Source of the DNA: Flavobacterium psychroterrae
GTDB taxonomy: Bacteria > Bacteroidota > Bacteroidia > Flavobacteriales > Flavobacteriaceae
Assembly: GCF_018380615.1 (NCBI RefSeq)
Contig: NZ_JAGYVZ010000013.1
Coordinates: forward strand, 1-64,000
Reading direction: 5' to 3'
DNA: 64,000 nt
The notes beneath the pieces were generated by a model. That model saw only the letters and a list, made by a program, of their open reading frames with translations, searched no databases and had not been told where the DNA came from. A program made the translations under genes and the position numbers. Positions 35,730-43,861 of this stretch are shown here, piece by piece (within the stretch, counting starts at the first letter, position 1; each line of letters starts with the position of its first letter).

Positions 35730-36230
35730 ATGAAACACTTATTACTTTTATCATTTATTATGATAACTTGCTCTACATGGGCACAATCTGCAACCGGCTA
35801 TTTTGATAAAGCCCTGAAAAAAGCCGAAGCCGGCAATAATAAAGGTGCCGTTGCTGACTACACAAAGGCAATTGCCATGAATTCACATTTTGTTGAAGCG
35901 TATCAAAATCGCGGAGTTGCAAAGTACAACATAAACGATTTAAAAGGCGCTCTTGCTGATTTTAGCAAAACAATCGAATTAGACGACATGAATGCTGACG
36001 CTTTTACCGGAAGAGCAAACGTAAACTACAAACTTTTAAAGTACAAGGAAACTATTGACGACTGTACAGCATCTTTAGGTTTAAACCCAAAAGATTATGT
36101 GGCTTATAATTTAAGAGCATTAGCTTATAACAAAAGCGGAGACAAAAAAAATGCCTGCAAAGATTTCTCTAAAGCTATCGAATTAGGCAGTCAAAGTGCT
36201 ATAAAAAACAGAGCTACATTTTGTAAATAA
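35730..36230 (+). CDS. Exported TPR protein
   Basis: A 166-residue protein. The signal peptide (about residues 1-18) ends STWAQ. It is followed by about four tetratricopeptide repeats, with consensus spacing in VEAYQNRGVAKYNINDLKGALADFSKTI, where the A/G-Y-A positions recur every 34 residues. TPR proteins act as interaction scaffolds; no enzymatic part is present. It is a single gene with a long hairpin terminator downstream. Partners cannot be inferred. Confidence 0.85.
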   Translation: MKHLLLLSFIMITCSTWAQSATGYFDKALKKAEAGNNKGAVADYTKAIAMNSHFVEAYQNRGVAKYNINDLKGALADFSKTIELDDMNADAFTGRANVNYKLLKYKETIDDCTASLGLNPKDYVAYNLRALAYNKSGDKKNACKDFSKAIELGSQSAIKNRATFCK

Positions 36231-36253
36231 AACAAAAGCAACTCTCAAAACAC

Positions 36254-36293
36254 AAAGCAATCTGGTAAATATCACATTTACAGATTGCTTTTT
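36254..36293 (+). terminator. Intrinsic terminator after the TPR protein gene
   Basis: AAAGCAATCTG-GTAAAT and ATTTAC-AGATTGCTTT form a long stem of about 16 bp with a short loop, followed by a T run. It lies 24 bases after the stop. Confidence 0.9.
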
Positions 36294-36333
36294 TTATTAA
36301 AAAAATATCTGCAATTTCATTTACAATCTTCCT

Positions 36334-36341
36334 TACATTTG
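36334..36341 (+). promoter_or_regulatory. Putative -7 box of the potassium channel gene
   Basis: TACATTTG, a TAnnTTTG match, ends 18 bases before the ATG at 36360. Confidence 0.5.
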
Positions 36342-36359
36342 TCCTTTAAACCCAATTGA

Positions 36360-37319
36360 ATGGCACTTTTAAAAAAGATAAATCATAAAGCACAAACCGA
36401 TAAAAATTCAGGTTTTGGAGTCAATGCAAACAGCTACGGCGGAAGATTTGTAAACAAAGACGGCACTCCAAATATCGAGAAAAGAGGCATGCATTTATTT
36501 CGTCGCATTAGTTGGTATCATACCATGATTGACATGCCGAATTGGAAATTCATGTCGATATTGTTTATTTTTTATATTGTCCTTAATTTTATTTTTGCTC
36601 TTATTTATTACGCCATCGGTATTGAACATCTGGACGGAATCGAACAGTCTCAAAGTGTCTTAACCCAATTTGGACAAGCTTATTTTTTCAGTGCGCAAAC
36701 ATTCACAACAGTTGGTTACGGACATATTAGTCCAACCGGTTTTTTAACCAGCGCTTTATCAGCCGCCGAGGCATTAATAGGTTTATTGAGTTTTGCCATT
36801 GCAACAGGATTATTTTTTGGAAGATTCAGCAAACCCACCGCTTTTTTAAAATTTGCAGACAACGCATTGATTTCGCCTTACGGAGAAAACAAAGGATTAA
36901 TGATTCGTCTGGTACCTTTTAAAAATACCAATTTTACAGATGCTACGGCAAAAGTTACCTTAGCAATGAGCTTAGAAGAAAATGGGGTACAAACGAATAA
37001 ATTTTATAGTTTAGAACTTGAATTAGAAAAAATAAATGCCCTTTCCTTAAGCTGGACACTAGTTCATCCCATTACAGAAGATAGTCCGTTATACAATTTC
37101 AGCGAAGAGGATTTCAAAAAAATGCAAGGCGAAATATTTGTTTTCATCACCACTTTTGACAATATGTACAGCAATACCGTTGCCGCCAGAACATCATATA
37201 CTTTTAGAGAAATAACGTACGGAGCAAAGTTCGAAACAATGTATGACAGAAGTAAAAATGGTTCAAAAACCATTTTGCATCTTGATAAATTAAACCATTA
37301 CCAAAAAGTCAATTTTTAA
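36360..37319 (+). CDS. Inward-rectifier (KirBac-type) potassium channel
   Basis: A 319-residue membrane channel. A slide-helix region (SWYHTMIDMPNWKF) precedes the first membrane helix (about 64-90). The pore helix and selectivity filter TFTTVGYGHISP lie near residues 115-126, and a second helix (ALIGLLSFAIATGLFFGRFSKP) leads into a cytoplasmic immunoglobulin-like domain (about 155-319). This matches the KirBac plan: K+ conduction through a tetramer gated by the cytoplasmic domain. The basic PTAFLKFA segment after the second helix fits the family. It is transcribed alone, just upstream of the light-response region. Confidence 0.92.
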   Translation: MALLKKINHKAQTDKNSGFGVNANSYGGRFVNKDGTPNIEKRGMHLFRRISWYHTMIDMPNWKFMSILFIFYIVLNFIFALIYYAIGIEHLDGIEQSQSVLTQFGQAYFFSAQTFTTVGYGHISPTGFLTSALSAAEALIGLLSFAIATGLFFGRFSKPTAFLKFADNALISPYGENKGLMIRLVPFKNTNFTDATAKVTLAMSLEENGVQTNKFYSLELELEKINALSLSWTLVHPITEDSPLYNFSEEDFKKMQGEIFVFITTFDNMYSNTVAARTSYTFREITYGAKFETMYDRSKNGSKTILHLDKLNHYQKVNF

Positions 37320-37367
37320 CATTTTAACATTTTAATCCAGTTATCAATGTAATCTAAGATTTTATTC

Positions 37368-37375
37368 TATTTTTG
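37368..37375 (+). promoter_or_regulatory. Putative -7 box of the CarH-like regulator gene
   Basis: TATTTTTG fits TAnnTTTG and ends 18 bases before the ATG at 37394. A -33 TTTG at the expected distance is not obvious. Confidence 0.45.
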
Positions 37376-37393
37376 TTCATTAAATAACCAGTA

Positions 37394-38293
37394 ATGATAA
37401 ACAATATTAAGACTGTTTTCAGCATAAAAGATCTTGAAAACTTATCAGGAATAAAAGCACACACTATTCGTATCTGGGAAAAAAGATACAACATCCTAGA
37501 GCCTATGCGGACTGACACCAACATCAGACTCTACAACTTGCAAAATTTACAAAAGCTTTTAAATATTACTTTATTACACGAATACGGTTATAAGATCTCA
37601 AAAATCGCAACTTATTCCGAAGAAAAAATTCCACAATTAGTCCGTGAAATCATTTCCAAGAAAAATTCTCAGAATTACGCTATAACTTCTTTCAAAATGG
37701 CGATGATGAATTTTGACCAGGAAATATTCTTCAACACATTTGACTGGCTTATTTCTGAAAAATCATTCAAGGAAGTTTTCAAAGATCATTTTCTTCCTTT
37801 ATTGAAAGAATTAGGATTGTTATGGCAATCAGAAACCATAACTCCCGCAAATGAACATTTTATGAGTCATTTGATCAAACAAAAAATATTAATTTATACA
37901 GAAAGTCTTCAAATACAAAAACCTACGAAAACCAATCGAATATTTGTGCTTTCATTACCATTAAATGAAATTCATCAAATAGGGTTATTATACCTGCAAT
38001 ATGAAATTTTATCTCACGGTTACAAAACCATATATCTTGGCGAAAGTATGCCAATAGAAAACCTTCACGATCTGACCAAACATTTTGAGAACATTACCTT
38101 TGTTTCCTTCATGACAGTGCAGCCGGATCGCACCGTTATCAATCAATATGTGAAATCTATGGGACAAAAACTACTTCAAAAAAACAATGAAATCTGGCTT
38201 ATGGGCAAAATGGCAGAACATATTGATCCAAAATTACTATCAGACAGAATGCAGGTTTTCAATTCTATGGAAGAAACAATTAGCATGCTATAA
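37394..38293 (+). CDS. MerR-family B12-binding regulator, CarH/LitR-like
   Basis: A 299-residue regulator. The N-terminal MerR HTH (SIKDLENLSGIKAHTIRIWE, then the RYNILEP wing) is followed by a four-helix cap and a Rossmann-like cobalamin domain. The CarH signature W-x9-EH is present (Trp144, Glu154, His155), and the cobalamin motif reads E-x-H-x-x-G (EIHQIG, His194), a common variant of DxHxxG. In known CarH proteins adenosylcobalamin drives tetramerisation and repression in the dark, and light breaks the Co-C bond to release DNA. It sits directly upstream of crtI, crtB, crtZ and a photolyase gene, the expected regulon. The residue after Trp144 is Gln, where I recall a His in Thermus CarH. 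Confidence 0.88.
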   Translation: MINNIKTVFSIKDLENLSGIKAHTIRIWEKRYNILEPMRTDTNIRLYNLQNLQKLLNITLLHEYGYKISKIATYSEEKIPQLVREIISKKNSQNYAITSFKMAMMNFDQEIFFNTFDWLISEKSFKEVFKDHFLPLLKELGLLWQSETITPANEHFMSHLIKQKILIYTESLQIQKPTKTNRIFVLSLPLNEIHQIGLLYLQYEILSHGYKTIYLGESMPIENLHDLTKHFENITFVSFMTVQPDRTVINQYVKSMGQKLLQKNNEIWLMGKMAEHIDPKLLSDRMQVFNSMEETISML

Positions 38294-38298
38294 CCTAT

Positions 38299-38332
38299 TT
38301 TGTTTAAAGTTTTTGTACATTTGTTAAACAAA
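38299..38332 (+). promoter_or_regulatory. Candidate operator dyad over the crtI promoter
   Basis: TTTGTTTAA (38299-38307) and TTAAACAAA (38324-38332) are perfect complements 16 bases apart. They flank the -7-like box TACATTTG (38316-38323), and the right arm runs into the crtI ATG. A MerR-type repressor such as the CarH-like protein encoded upstream could bind here and block transcription. This is inferred from position and symmetry only. Confidence 0.45.
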
Positions 38333-39798
38333 TGAAAAAAACAATAGCAATAATAGGATCAGGCTTCTCTGCTTTAGCCGCTTCGTGTTACCTCGCACAA
38401 CAAGGTAACGAAGTGACTATTTATGAAAAAAATGAAACTATTGGCGGAAGAGCCAGACAATTTAAAAAAGACGGTTTTACCTTTGATATGGGACCAAGCT
38501 GGTATTGGATGCCAGATGTTTTCGAACGTTTCTTTAATGATTTCAATAAAAAAACCAGTGATTATTATGAACTCATAAAACTAAATCCTGCTTACAGGGT
38601 TTATTTTGGAGTAGATGATTTCATCAGTATTTATGATAATCTCGAGGCCATAAAAACCACTTTCGAATCTATTGAAAAAGGAAGCGGCAAAAAACTTGAA
38701 ACCTTTATTAAACAAGCCAAAAGCAATTATGATATTGCCATTAAAGATCTTGTTTATCGTCCCGGAGTTTCTCCGCTGGAATTAATTACACTTGAAACTA
38801 CATTAAAACTCAATCAGTTTTTTAGCACTGTAAGTAATGACATTCATAAGAAATTCAAAAACGAAAGACTGATTCAGATTCTTGAATTTCCGGTTTTATT
38901 TCTGGGAGCAAAACCTACCAAAACGCCATCTTTCTACAATTTCATGAATTATGCCGACTTCGGATTAGGAACCTGGCACCCAAAAACAGGAATGTTTGAT
39001 GTCGTTCGCGGAATCGAAAAACTGGCTTTGGAACTTGGCGTTACAATAAAAACCGACTCAACAATAGAAAAAATTATTGTCGAAAATAAAACTGCAACAG
39101 CAATCGTAATTAACGGCGAAACCATCAAAGCAGATATTATTTTAAGCGGTGCCGATTATCATCATACCGAAACTTTATTAGAAATCGAACATCGCGCTTA
39201 TTCTGAAAACTATTGGGAAAGCAGGGTTTTTGCTCCATCGTCACTTTTATTTTTTGTTGGGTTTGATAAAAAAATACAAAACATTTCCCATCACGCCCTA
39301 TTTTTTGATGTTGATTTTAATCAGCATGCAATTGATATTTATGATAAACCAAAATGGCCTGACGCACCATTGTTCTATGCTAATTTCCCCTCAAAAACAG
39401 ATCTTACCGCAGCACCCGAAGGCATGGAAAGTGGATTCTTTTTAATTCCGTTAGCGCCGGGAATAAATGACAGCGAAGCACTTAGAGAAGAATACTTTGA
39501 AAAAATAATCACTCGTTTTGAAGCACTTACACAACAAGAAATCAAAAATAGCATTATATTTAAGAGATCTTTCTGTAAAAATGATTTTGTAAACGACTAT
39601 AATGCTTACAAAGGAAATGCCTACGGAATGGCAAATACATTATTGCAAACAGCTTTTTTAAGACCAAAGCTGAAAAGCAAAAAAGTTAGAAATTTATATT
39701 TCACAGGACAATTAACCGTTCCTGGACCAGGTGTTCCGCCTGCTTTAATATCAGGAAAATTAGTAGCTGAGTTAATTCAAAAATCTTTTAGATCTTAA
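38332..39798 (+). CDS. crtI: Phytoene desaturase / carotenoid oxidoreductase CrtI
   Basis: A 488-residue FAD enzyme that introduces double bases into phytoene to give lycopene. The N-terminal dinucleotide fold reads AIIGSGFSALAASCYLAQQG, followed by NETIGGRARQF and FTFDMGPSWYWMPD, typical of CrtI. The C-terminal FAD motif YFTGQLTVPGPGVPPALISGKL is also typical. Length matches the family. The gene starts 38 bases after the CarH-like gene, with its own promoter-like box, and is 3 bases from crtB. Related carotenoid oxygenases or ketolases share the fold, but neighbours support desaturase. Confidence 0.93.
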   Translation: MKKTIAIIGSGFSALAASCYLAQQGNEVTIYEKNETIGGRARQFKKDGFTFDMGPSWYWMPDVFERFFNDFNKKTSDYYELIKLNPAYRVYFGVDDFISIYDNLEAIKTTFESIEKGSGKKLETFIKQAKSNYDIAIKDLVYRPGVSPLELITLETTLKLNQFFSTVSNDIHKKFKNERLIQILEFPVLFLGAKPTKTPSFYNFMNYADFGLGTWHPKTGMFDVVRGIEKLALELGVTIKTDSTIEKIIVENKTATAIVINGETIKADIILSGADYHHTETLLEIEHRAYSENYWESRVFAPSSLLFFVGFDKKIQNISHHALFFDVDFNQHAIDIYDKPKWPDAPLFYANFPSKTDLTAAPEGMESGFFLIPLAPGINDSEALREEYFEKIITRFEALTQQEIKNSIIFKRSFCKNDFVNDYNAYKGNAYGMANTLLQTAFLRPKLKSKKVRNLYFTGQLTVPGPGVPPALISGKLVAELIQKSFRS

Positions 39799-39801
39799 AA
39801 A

Positions 39802-40641
39802 ATGAAATCACTATTTGACACCGTATCATTCAAATGCAGTAAGTTGGTCACTCAAAACTACAGCACCTCATTTTCGCTTGCGGTAAAAATGTTATCACCA
39901 AGCATTCGCGAAGCAATTTACAGCATCTACGGATTCGTTCGTTTTGCTGACGAAATTGTCGATTCATTTCATGATTACGACAAAGAAAGCCTTATCAATG
40001 ATTTTGAAAAAGAATATTACAAAGCAATAGAATTTGGCATAAGCTTAAACCCAATTCTCAACTCATTTCAGCACACCGTAAAACAATACAATATTACAGA
40101 TGATCTTATTCACGCTTTTTTGAAAAGCATGAAACTGGATCTTATCAAATCTACCTATAATTCACAAACCGAATATGAAGATTACATCTACGGTTCAGCC
40201 GATGTAGTGGGTTTAATGTGCCTGAAAGTTTTTGTAAAAGGAAACGACCAAAAATACGATCAGCTCAAAAATGAAGCAATGCGATTGGGATCAGCTTTCC
40301 AGAAAGTCAATTTCCTTAGAGATTTAAAAGATGATAATTTGGTTTTAAATAGAAATTATTTCCCGGGAGTTGATCTAAATTCTTTCGATGAAAATGCAAA
40401 AACTACCATCATAAACGAAATCGAAGAAGATTTCAGAATCGCCTATCAGGGAATTGTAAAACTCCCAATCGAAGCACAATTTGGAGTTTATACAGCGTAT
40501 ATTTATTATAAAAAACTACTAAAAAAACTCAACAATACACCATATTACGAAATAGGAACTTCAAGAATCAGAGTTTCAAATTACACGAAAGCCGGACTTT
40601 TAGCACAATCTTTTGTAACTTATAAATTAAAATTAGTGTAG
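39802..40641 (+). CDS. crtB: Phytoene synthase
   Basis: A 279-residue squalene/phytoene synthase-family enzyme that joins two geranylgeranyl diphosphate molecules. The first Asp-rich motif appears in FVRFADEIVDSF, and the second region in FQKVNFLRDLKDD with VVGLMCL upstream. The Tyr-Ser-Thr start (NYSTSFSLAVKML) fits the family. It lies 3 bases after crtI, so the two are an operon. Together they supply lycopene; a lycopene cyclase gene is not found in this window. Confidence 0.95.
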   Translation: MKSLFDTVSFKCSKLVTQNYSTSFSLAVKMLSPSIREAIYSIYGFVRFADEIVDSFHDYDKESLINDFEKEYYKAIEFGISLNPILNSFQHTVKQYNITDDLIHAFLKSMKLDLIKSTYNSQTEYEDYIYGSADVVGLMCLKVFVKGNDQKYDQLKNEAMRLGSAFQKVNFLRDLKDDNLVLNRNYFPGVDLNSFDENAKTTIINEIEEDFRIAYQGIVKLPIEAQFGVYTAYIYYKKLLKKLNNTPYYEIGTSRIRVSNYTKAGLLAQSFVTYKLKLV

Positions 40642-40653
40642 GATCAATTTCTA

Positions 40654-40790
40654 ATACATAGAAACATAGAATTCCCGTTTGAATAGAAGTTAAAAATAAT
40701 ATGACAAATCATTTTCACATAGCTATGTGTATTTCAACAAGTGAAACGCCTCTTTTTAAAGCTAACAAAAGCTATGTCTCTATCTGTTTA
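40654..40790. repeat. CATAG-type palindromic repeat
   Basis: A perfect 14-base palindrome CACATAGCTATGTG (40716-40729) sits between ACATAGAAACATAG (near 40660) and CTATGTCTCTAT (near 40775), which pair imperfectly across it. The gap between crtB and crtZ has no other content. Confidence 0.6.
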
Positions 40791-40846
40791 AATGACCACA
40801 CAATTAAAATCAAGAATTACTTTTCAAACAATTCAAAACATAAAAA

Positions 40847-41287
40847 ATGATTTCTTTTTTAATCTTTTTAGGCGTTTTCCTCTTCATGGAATGTGTTACA
40901 TGGCTAACACACAAATACATCATGCACGGATTAATGTGGTATTTTCACGCAGATCATCATCAGCCAAAATACGAACATACATTTGAGCGCAACGACATAT
41001 TTTTTGTCATTTTTGCAATTCCAAGTATTACACTTTTTTATCTTGGCGTTCAGGGCGGCTTCAATTATTTGTTTTTCGTTGCTTGCGGAATTACGTCTTA
41101 CGGAATTTGTTACTTTTTAATTCATGATGTTTTAATTCATCAGCGTTTTAAATGGTTTAAAAATACCAAAAATAAATACCTGATTGGTTTACGTAAAGCA
41201 CATAAAATTCACCACAAACATCTCGGCAAACAACACGGAGAATGTTTCGGAATGCTATTCGTTCCTTTCAAGTATTATAAAATGTAG
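40847..41287 (+). CDS. crtZ: Beta-carotene 3-hydroxylase, CrtZ type
   Basis: A 146-residue membrane di-iron hydroxylase. All four histidine boxes are visible: HKYIMH, HADHH, HDVLIH and HKIHH. About four hydrophobic helices surround them. The enzyme adds hydroxyl groups to the rings of beta-carotene, giving zeaxanthin. It follows crtB by 205 bases with a repeat between them, so it may still belong to the operon. A frame at 40792 that overlaps its start is a shadow. Confidence 0.93.
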   Translation: MISFLIFLGVFLFMECVTWLTHKYIMHGLMWYFHADHHQPKYEHTFERNDIFFVIFAIPSITLFYLGVQGGFNYLFFVACGITSYGICYFLIHDVLIHQRFKWFKNTKNKYLIGLRKAHKIHHKHLGKQHGECFGMLFVPFKYYKM

Positions 41288-41295
41288 CATAATTT

Positions 41296-41403
41296 GGGCG
41301 TTACCCGCAGAAAAAGCGGGTCGGGTCTTCCGTTCCCGCTTTTTTGTATCAGGCAGAAAAAGCCTGACACAAAAAGAGCTCCACTACAACCCCTAACGCA
41401 AAC
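41296..41403 (+). repeat. Hairpin element family, variant copy with two stems
   Basis: It opens GGGCGTTACCCGC-AGAAAAA-GCGGGT (a perfect 6-bp stem), then TCTTCCGTTCCCGC. A long apical stem TTTTTGTATCAGGC with GCCTGACACAAAAA (13 of 14 pairs) follows, and the copy ends CCCTAACGCAAACG. The layout resembles the copies at 35,518 and 46,131 with different ends. It follows the crtZ stop by 8 bases and could also terminate transcription. Confidence 0.55.
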
Positions 41404-41435
41404 GTATCTCAAGAACCATTCGTAATAATCGATTT

Positions 41436-41897
41436 ATGAAAGTATATAAATTAGAAACCGTACAACACTTAAACGTTAGTATCGAAAAATGTTGGGACTT
41501 TTTTTCGAGTCCGCAAAACCTGGAAACGCTAACACCTAACGATATGAGTTTTGTAATTCAGGATTTCGATGGCAAAAAAATGTATCCCGGACAAGTTATT
41601 ACCTACACATTAAAACCACTTTTGGGAATCAAAATCAATTGGATGACAATCATTACAGTTTCCCAAGAAAACAAATATTTTGTCGACGAACAACGTTTTG
41701 GACCATATGCTTTATGGCATCACAAACACTTTTTTGAACCCACGGAAAGCGGCGTAAAAATGACCGATGTTGTGCATTATGCATTGCCGTTTGGCTTTTT
41801 AGGACAGCTCGCCAATAAAATAATGGTCAGAAATAAACTGAAATCAATTTTCGAATATCGTCACAACAAAATTGAAGAATTATTCAATTTAAAATAA
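41436..41897 (+). CDS. SRPBCC (START-like) family protein
   Basis: A 153-residue protein with the helix-grip fold of the SRPBCC superfamily: LNVSIEKCWDFFSSPQNLETLTP at the start, HHKHFFEPTESGVKMTDVVHYALPFG in the middle, and a long C-terminal helix (NKLKSIFEYRHNKIEEL). The fold binds hydrophobic ligands in a cavity. I recall this type near carotenoid and photolyase genes in flavobacteria. A role in pigment or lipid handling is possible but unproven. It lies between crtZ and the photolyase on the same strand. Confidence 0.85.
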   Translation: MKVYKLETVQHLNVSIEKCWDFFSSPQNLETLTPNDMSFVIQDFDGKKMYPGQVITYTLKPLLGIKINWMTIITVSQENKYFVDEQRFGPYALWHHKHFFEPTESGVKMTDVVHYALPFGFLGQLANKIMVRNKLKSIFEYRHNKIEELFNLK

Positions 41898-41941
41898 TTG
41901 TTTACCACAGATTAACGCTAAATATAGTTCTTTAATTCTTT

Positions 41942-42032
41942 CACGCAGATTGTGCAGATTTAGGCAGATAGTTCCAGATTTATTTCAATTACGATAAAAA
42001 ATAAAATCTCCAAAATCTGCACAATCTGCGTG
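41942..42032. repeat. CACGCAGATT inverted repeat
   Basis: Arms of 20 bases, CACGCAGATTGTGCAGATTT (41942-41961) and its exact complement (42013-42032), are separated by 51 AT-rich bases. Single related arms lie near 17,145-17,170 and 45,985-46,015. It is a dispersed palindromic element located before the photolyase gene. Confidence 0.8.
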
Positions 42033-42089
42033 AGAAAAAAATCTTTTAGTATTCCCTTAATCTGTGCATAAAAAACAGAATACAATATA

Positions 42090-43385
42090 ATGGCAAAACA
42101 AAAAGTTACTTTTTTCTGGTTTCGACGTGATTTACGTCTGGATGATAACATAGGATTATTCAATGCTTTACAATCTGATTTTCCTGTAATTCCGTTGTTT
42201 ATTTTTGATGAAGATATTCTGGACAATTTACCTGAAAATGATGCGCGTGTAAGTTTTATTTATGATTCATTACAAAATATAAATACAGAATTAAATACTA
42301 TTGAATCTTCTCTTTTAATCAAAAAAGGAAAAACAATAGATGTTTGGAAATCACTTGTTCAGGAATATGCTATTCAGCAAATCTTCTTCAACAAAGATTA
42401 TGAACCATACGCAATAAAACGCGACATAATAATTGCTGATTTATTAAAAAAGAATAATGCTGAAGCCGTTTCATTCAAAGATCACGTAATATTTGAAGAA
42501 AAAGAAATCACAAAAGCCGACGGACTTCCGTACACTATTTATACGCCGTACAAAAATAAGTGGCTGGAGAAATACCATCTTACCGGACAAGCGCAGGAAT
42601 ATGACACAAAACCTTTGTTCCCCAATTTTGCCAAAAGCAAATTCAAATTTCCTGAATTATCAGACATCGGTTTTGAAAGAAGCGCTATAAAAGTAGTGCC
42701 GCATAACTTAACTCAAATTGGGGATTATAAAGAAATTCGGGATTTTCCAGCTGTGGATGGCACTTCTTATCTTTCGCCACATTTACGTTTTGGAACCGTA
42801 AGTATTCGGAAATTAGTGAATTGGGCAAACAAGAAAAACCAAACTTTTTTAAGCGAACTAATCTGGAGAGAATTTTTTATCCAGATTCTGTTTAACTTCC
42901 CAAATTGCGTCAATCACAATTTCAAATCGGCTTATGATGGGATTCAATGGCGTAATAACGAAGACGATTTTAAACGCTGGTGTTCCGGAACTACAGGTTA
43001 CCCAATGGTTGATGCCGGAATGCGTCAACTGAACGAAACCGGTTATATGCACAATCGCGTTCGCATGGTTGTAGCAAGCTTTCTATGCAAACATTTGCTC
43101 ATCAGCTGGCAATGGGGCGAAGCGTATTTTGCCGAGAAATTACTGGATTTTGAACTAGCATCAAACGTAGGCAACTGGCAATGGGCAGCAGGAACTGGTT
43201 GTGATGCTGCACCTTATTTCAGGGTTTTTAATCCGGAAATCCAACAAAAGAAATTCGATGACAAAGGGATTTACATTCGTAAATGGATTCCTGAATTTGA
43301 TTTGGGTTATAACGAACCAATGATCGATCACGCTTTTGCAAGAGATCGCGCAATTGCGACTTATAAGGCGGGGATAGTTAAATAA
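42090..43385 (+). CDS. phr: Deoxyribodipyrimidine photolyase
   Basis: A 431-residue DNA photolyase/cryptochrome-family flavoprotein. The N-terminal antenna domain starts VTFFWFRRDLRLDDNIGLFNAL. The FAD domain has LIWREFFIQILFNFP, RMVVASFLCKHLLISWQWGE and the hallmark NVGNWQWAAGTGCDAAPYFRVFNP (read here in parts). It splits UV-induced pyrimidine dimers using visible light. Its place after carotenoid genes and downstream of the CarH-like regulator fits a light-induced protection module, a combination known from other bacteria. Class and lesion type (CPD expected) are not certain from reading alone. Confidence 0.95.
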   Translation: MAKQKVTFFWFRRDLRLDDNIGLFNALQSDFPVIPLFIFDEDILDNLPENDARVSFIYDSLQNINTELNTIESSLLIKKGKTIDVWKSLVQEYAIQQIFFNKDYEPYAIKRDIIIADLLKKNNAEAVSFKDHVIFEEKEITKADGLPYTIYTPYKNKWLEKYHLTGQAQEYDTKPLFPNFAKSKFKFPELSDIGFERSAIKVVPHNLTQIGDYKEIRDFPAVDGTSYLSPHLRFGTVSIRKLVNWANKKNQTFLSELIWREFFIQILFNFPNCVNHNFKSAYDGIQWRNNEDDFKRWCSGTTGYPMVDAGMRQLNETGYMHNRVRMVVASFLCKHLLISWQWGEAYFAEKLLDFELASNVGNWQWAAGTGCDAAPYFRVFNPEIQQKKFDDKGIYIRKWIPEFDLGYNEPMIDHAFARDRAIATYKAGIVK

Positions 43386-43398
43386 ATTCAATTTTTTA

Positions 43399-43414
43399 TC
43401 CCGAAGCTTCGGGA
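43399..43414. repeat. Perfect 16-base palindrome
   Basis: TCCCGAAGCTTCGGGA reads the same on both strands. It lies 14 bases after the photolyase stop in a TTCCAAATT-type spacer and could add to termination, though no T run follows. Confidence 0.6.
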
Positions 43415-43502
43415 CCAAATTCCAAACATCTGATGCTTTAAAACTTGAGTACGCAAGTACAAATTGCCTGATATTTAGACCAACAGAATATAAAGACAAT
43501 TC

Positions 43503-43668
43503 AAGTCCCCGAGGGACGATATATTTATAGAAAAGAGTACACATCATCATGTTAAAGCTCCAGCGGAGCGACATATAATTGCTCTTAAGATTATAAAATA
43601 TACCACCCCGCTGGGGTTCTCTTCAAAAAAAAATAATTTTCTATAAATATATCGTCCCTCTGGGACTT
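43503..43668. repeat. Composite REP-like inverted repeat
   Basis: Arms of 32 bases (43503-43534 and 43637-43668) pair at 31 positions. Each has a GTCCC/GGGAC mini-palindrome next to ATATATTTATAG. Inside are further small palindromes, GCTCCAGCGGAGC (43557-43569) and CCCCGCTGGGG (43606-43616). The gap 43,386-43,861 holds this, the palindrome at 43,399 and a hairpin element, but no gene. Confidence 0.8.
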
Positions 43669-43770
43669 ACAACGATGATTTTTGATATAACGAAAATCAG
43701 ATTTCAAGAAGAATCAGGAAAGACAAGATCGCTGTTATGACATTAATCGATGAAACTTCTAATAAAAACT

Positions 43771-43861
43771 AAATCCCTAGCCCTGATAGAAGCGGTATCC
43801 TTTTGTTTTTTTCTTTAAAAAACAAAAGATACAAGTGGATAGCAGGAAACAGCTTCTAAAA
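43771..43861 (-). repeat. Hairpin element family, full copy
   Basis: On the plus strand it reads AAATCCCTAGCCCTGATAG, then GCGGTATCC, an apical stem TTTTGTTTTTT/AAAAAACAAAA (11 perfect pairs, loop TCTTT), GATAC, and ends GGATAGCAGG with AGCTTCTAAA. It abuts the stop codon of the minus-strand gene at 43862, so on that gene's mRNA it would be the start of the 3' UTR. The copy at 46,131 has the same placement. Confidence 0.75.

Noticed and set aside
40792..40986. 64-codon frame overlapping the crtZ start
   Set aside because: The crtZ frame carries the histidine boxes; this one ends inside it with no recognisable feature.
43161..43574. 137-codon minus-strand frame overlapping the photolyase 3' end
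   Set aside because: It runs through the most conserved part of the photolyase gene and into the REP-like repeat, so it is a shadow.
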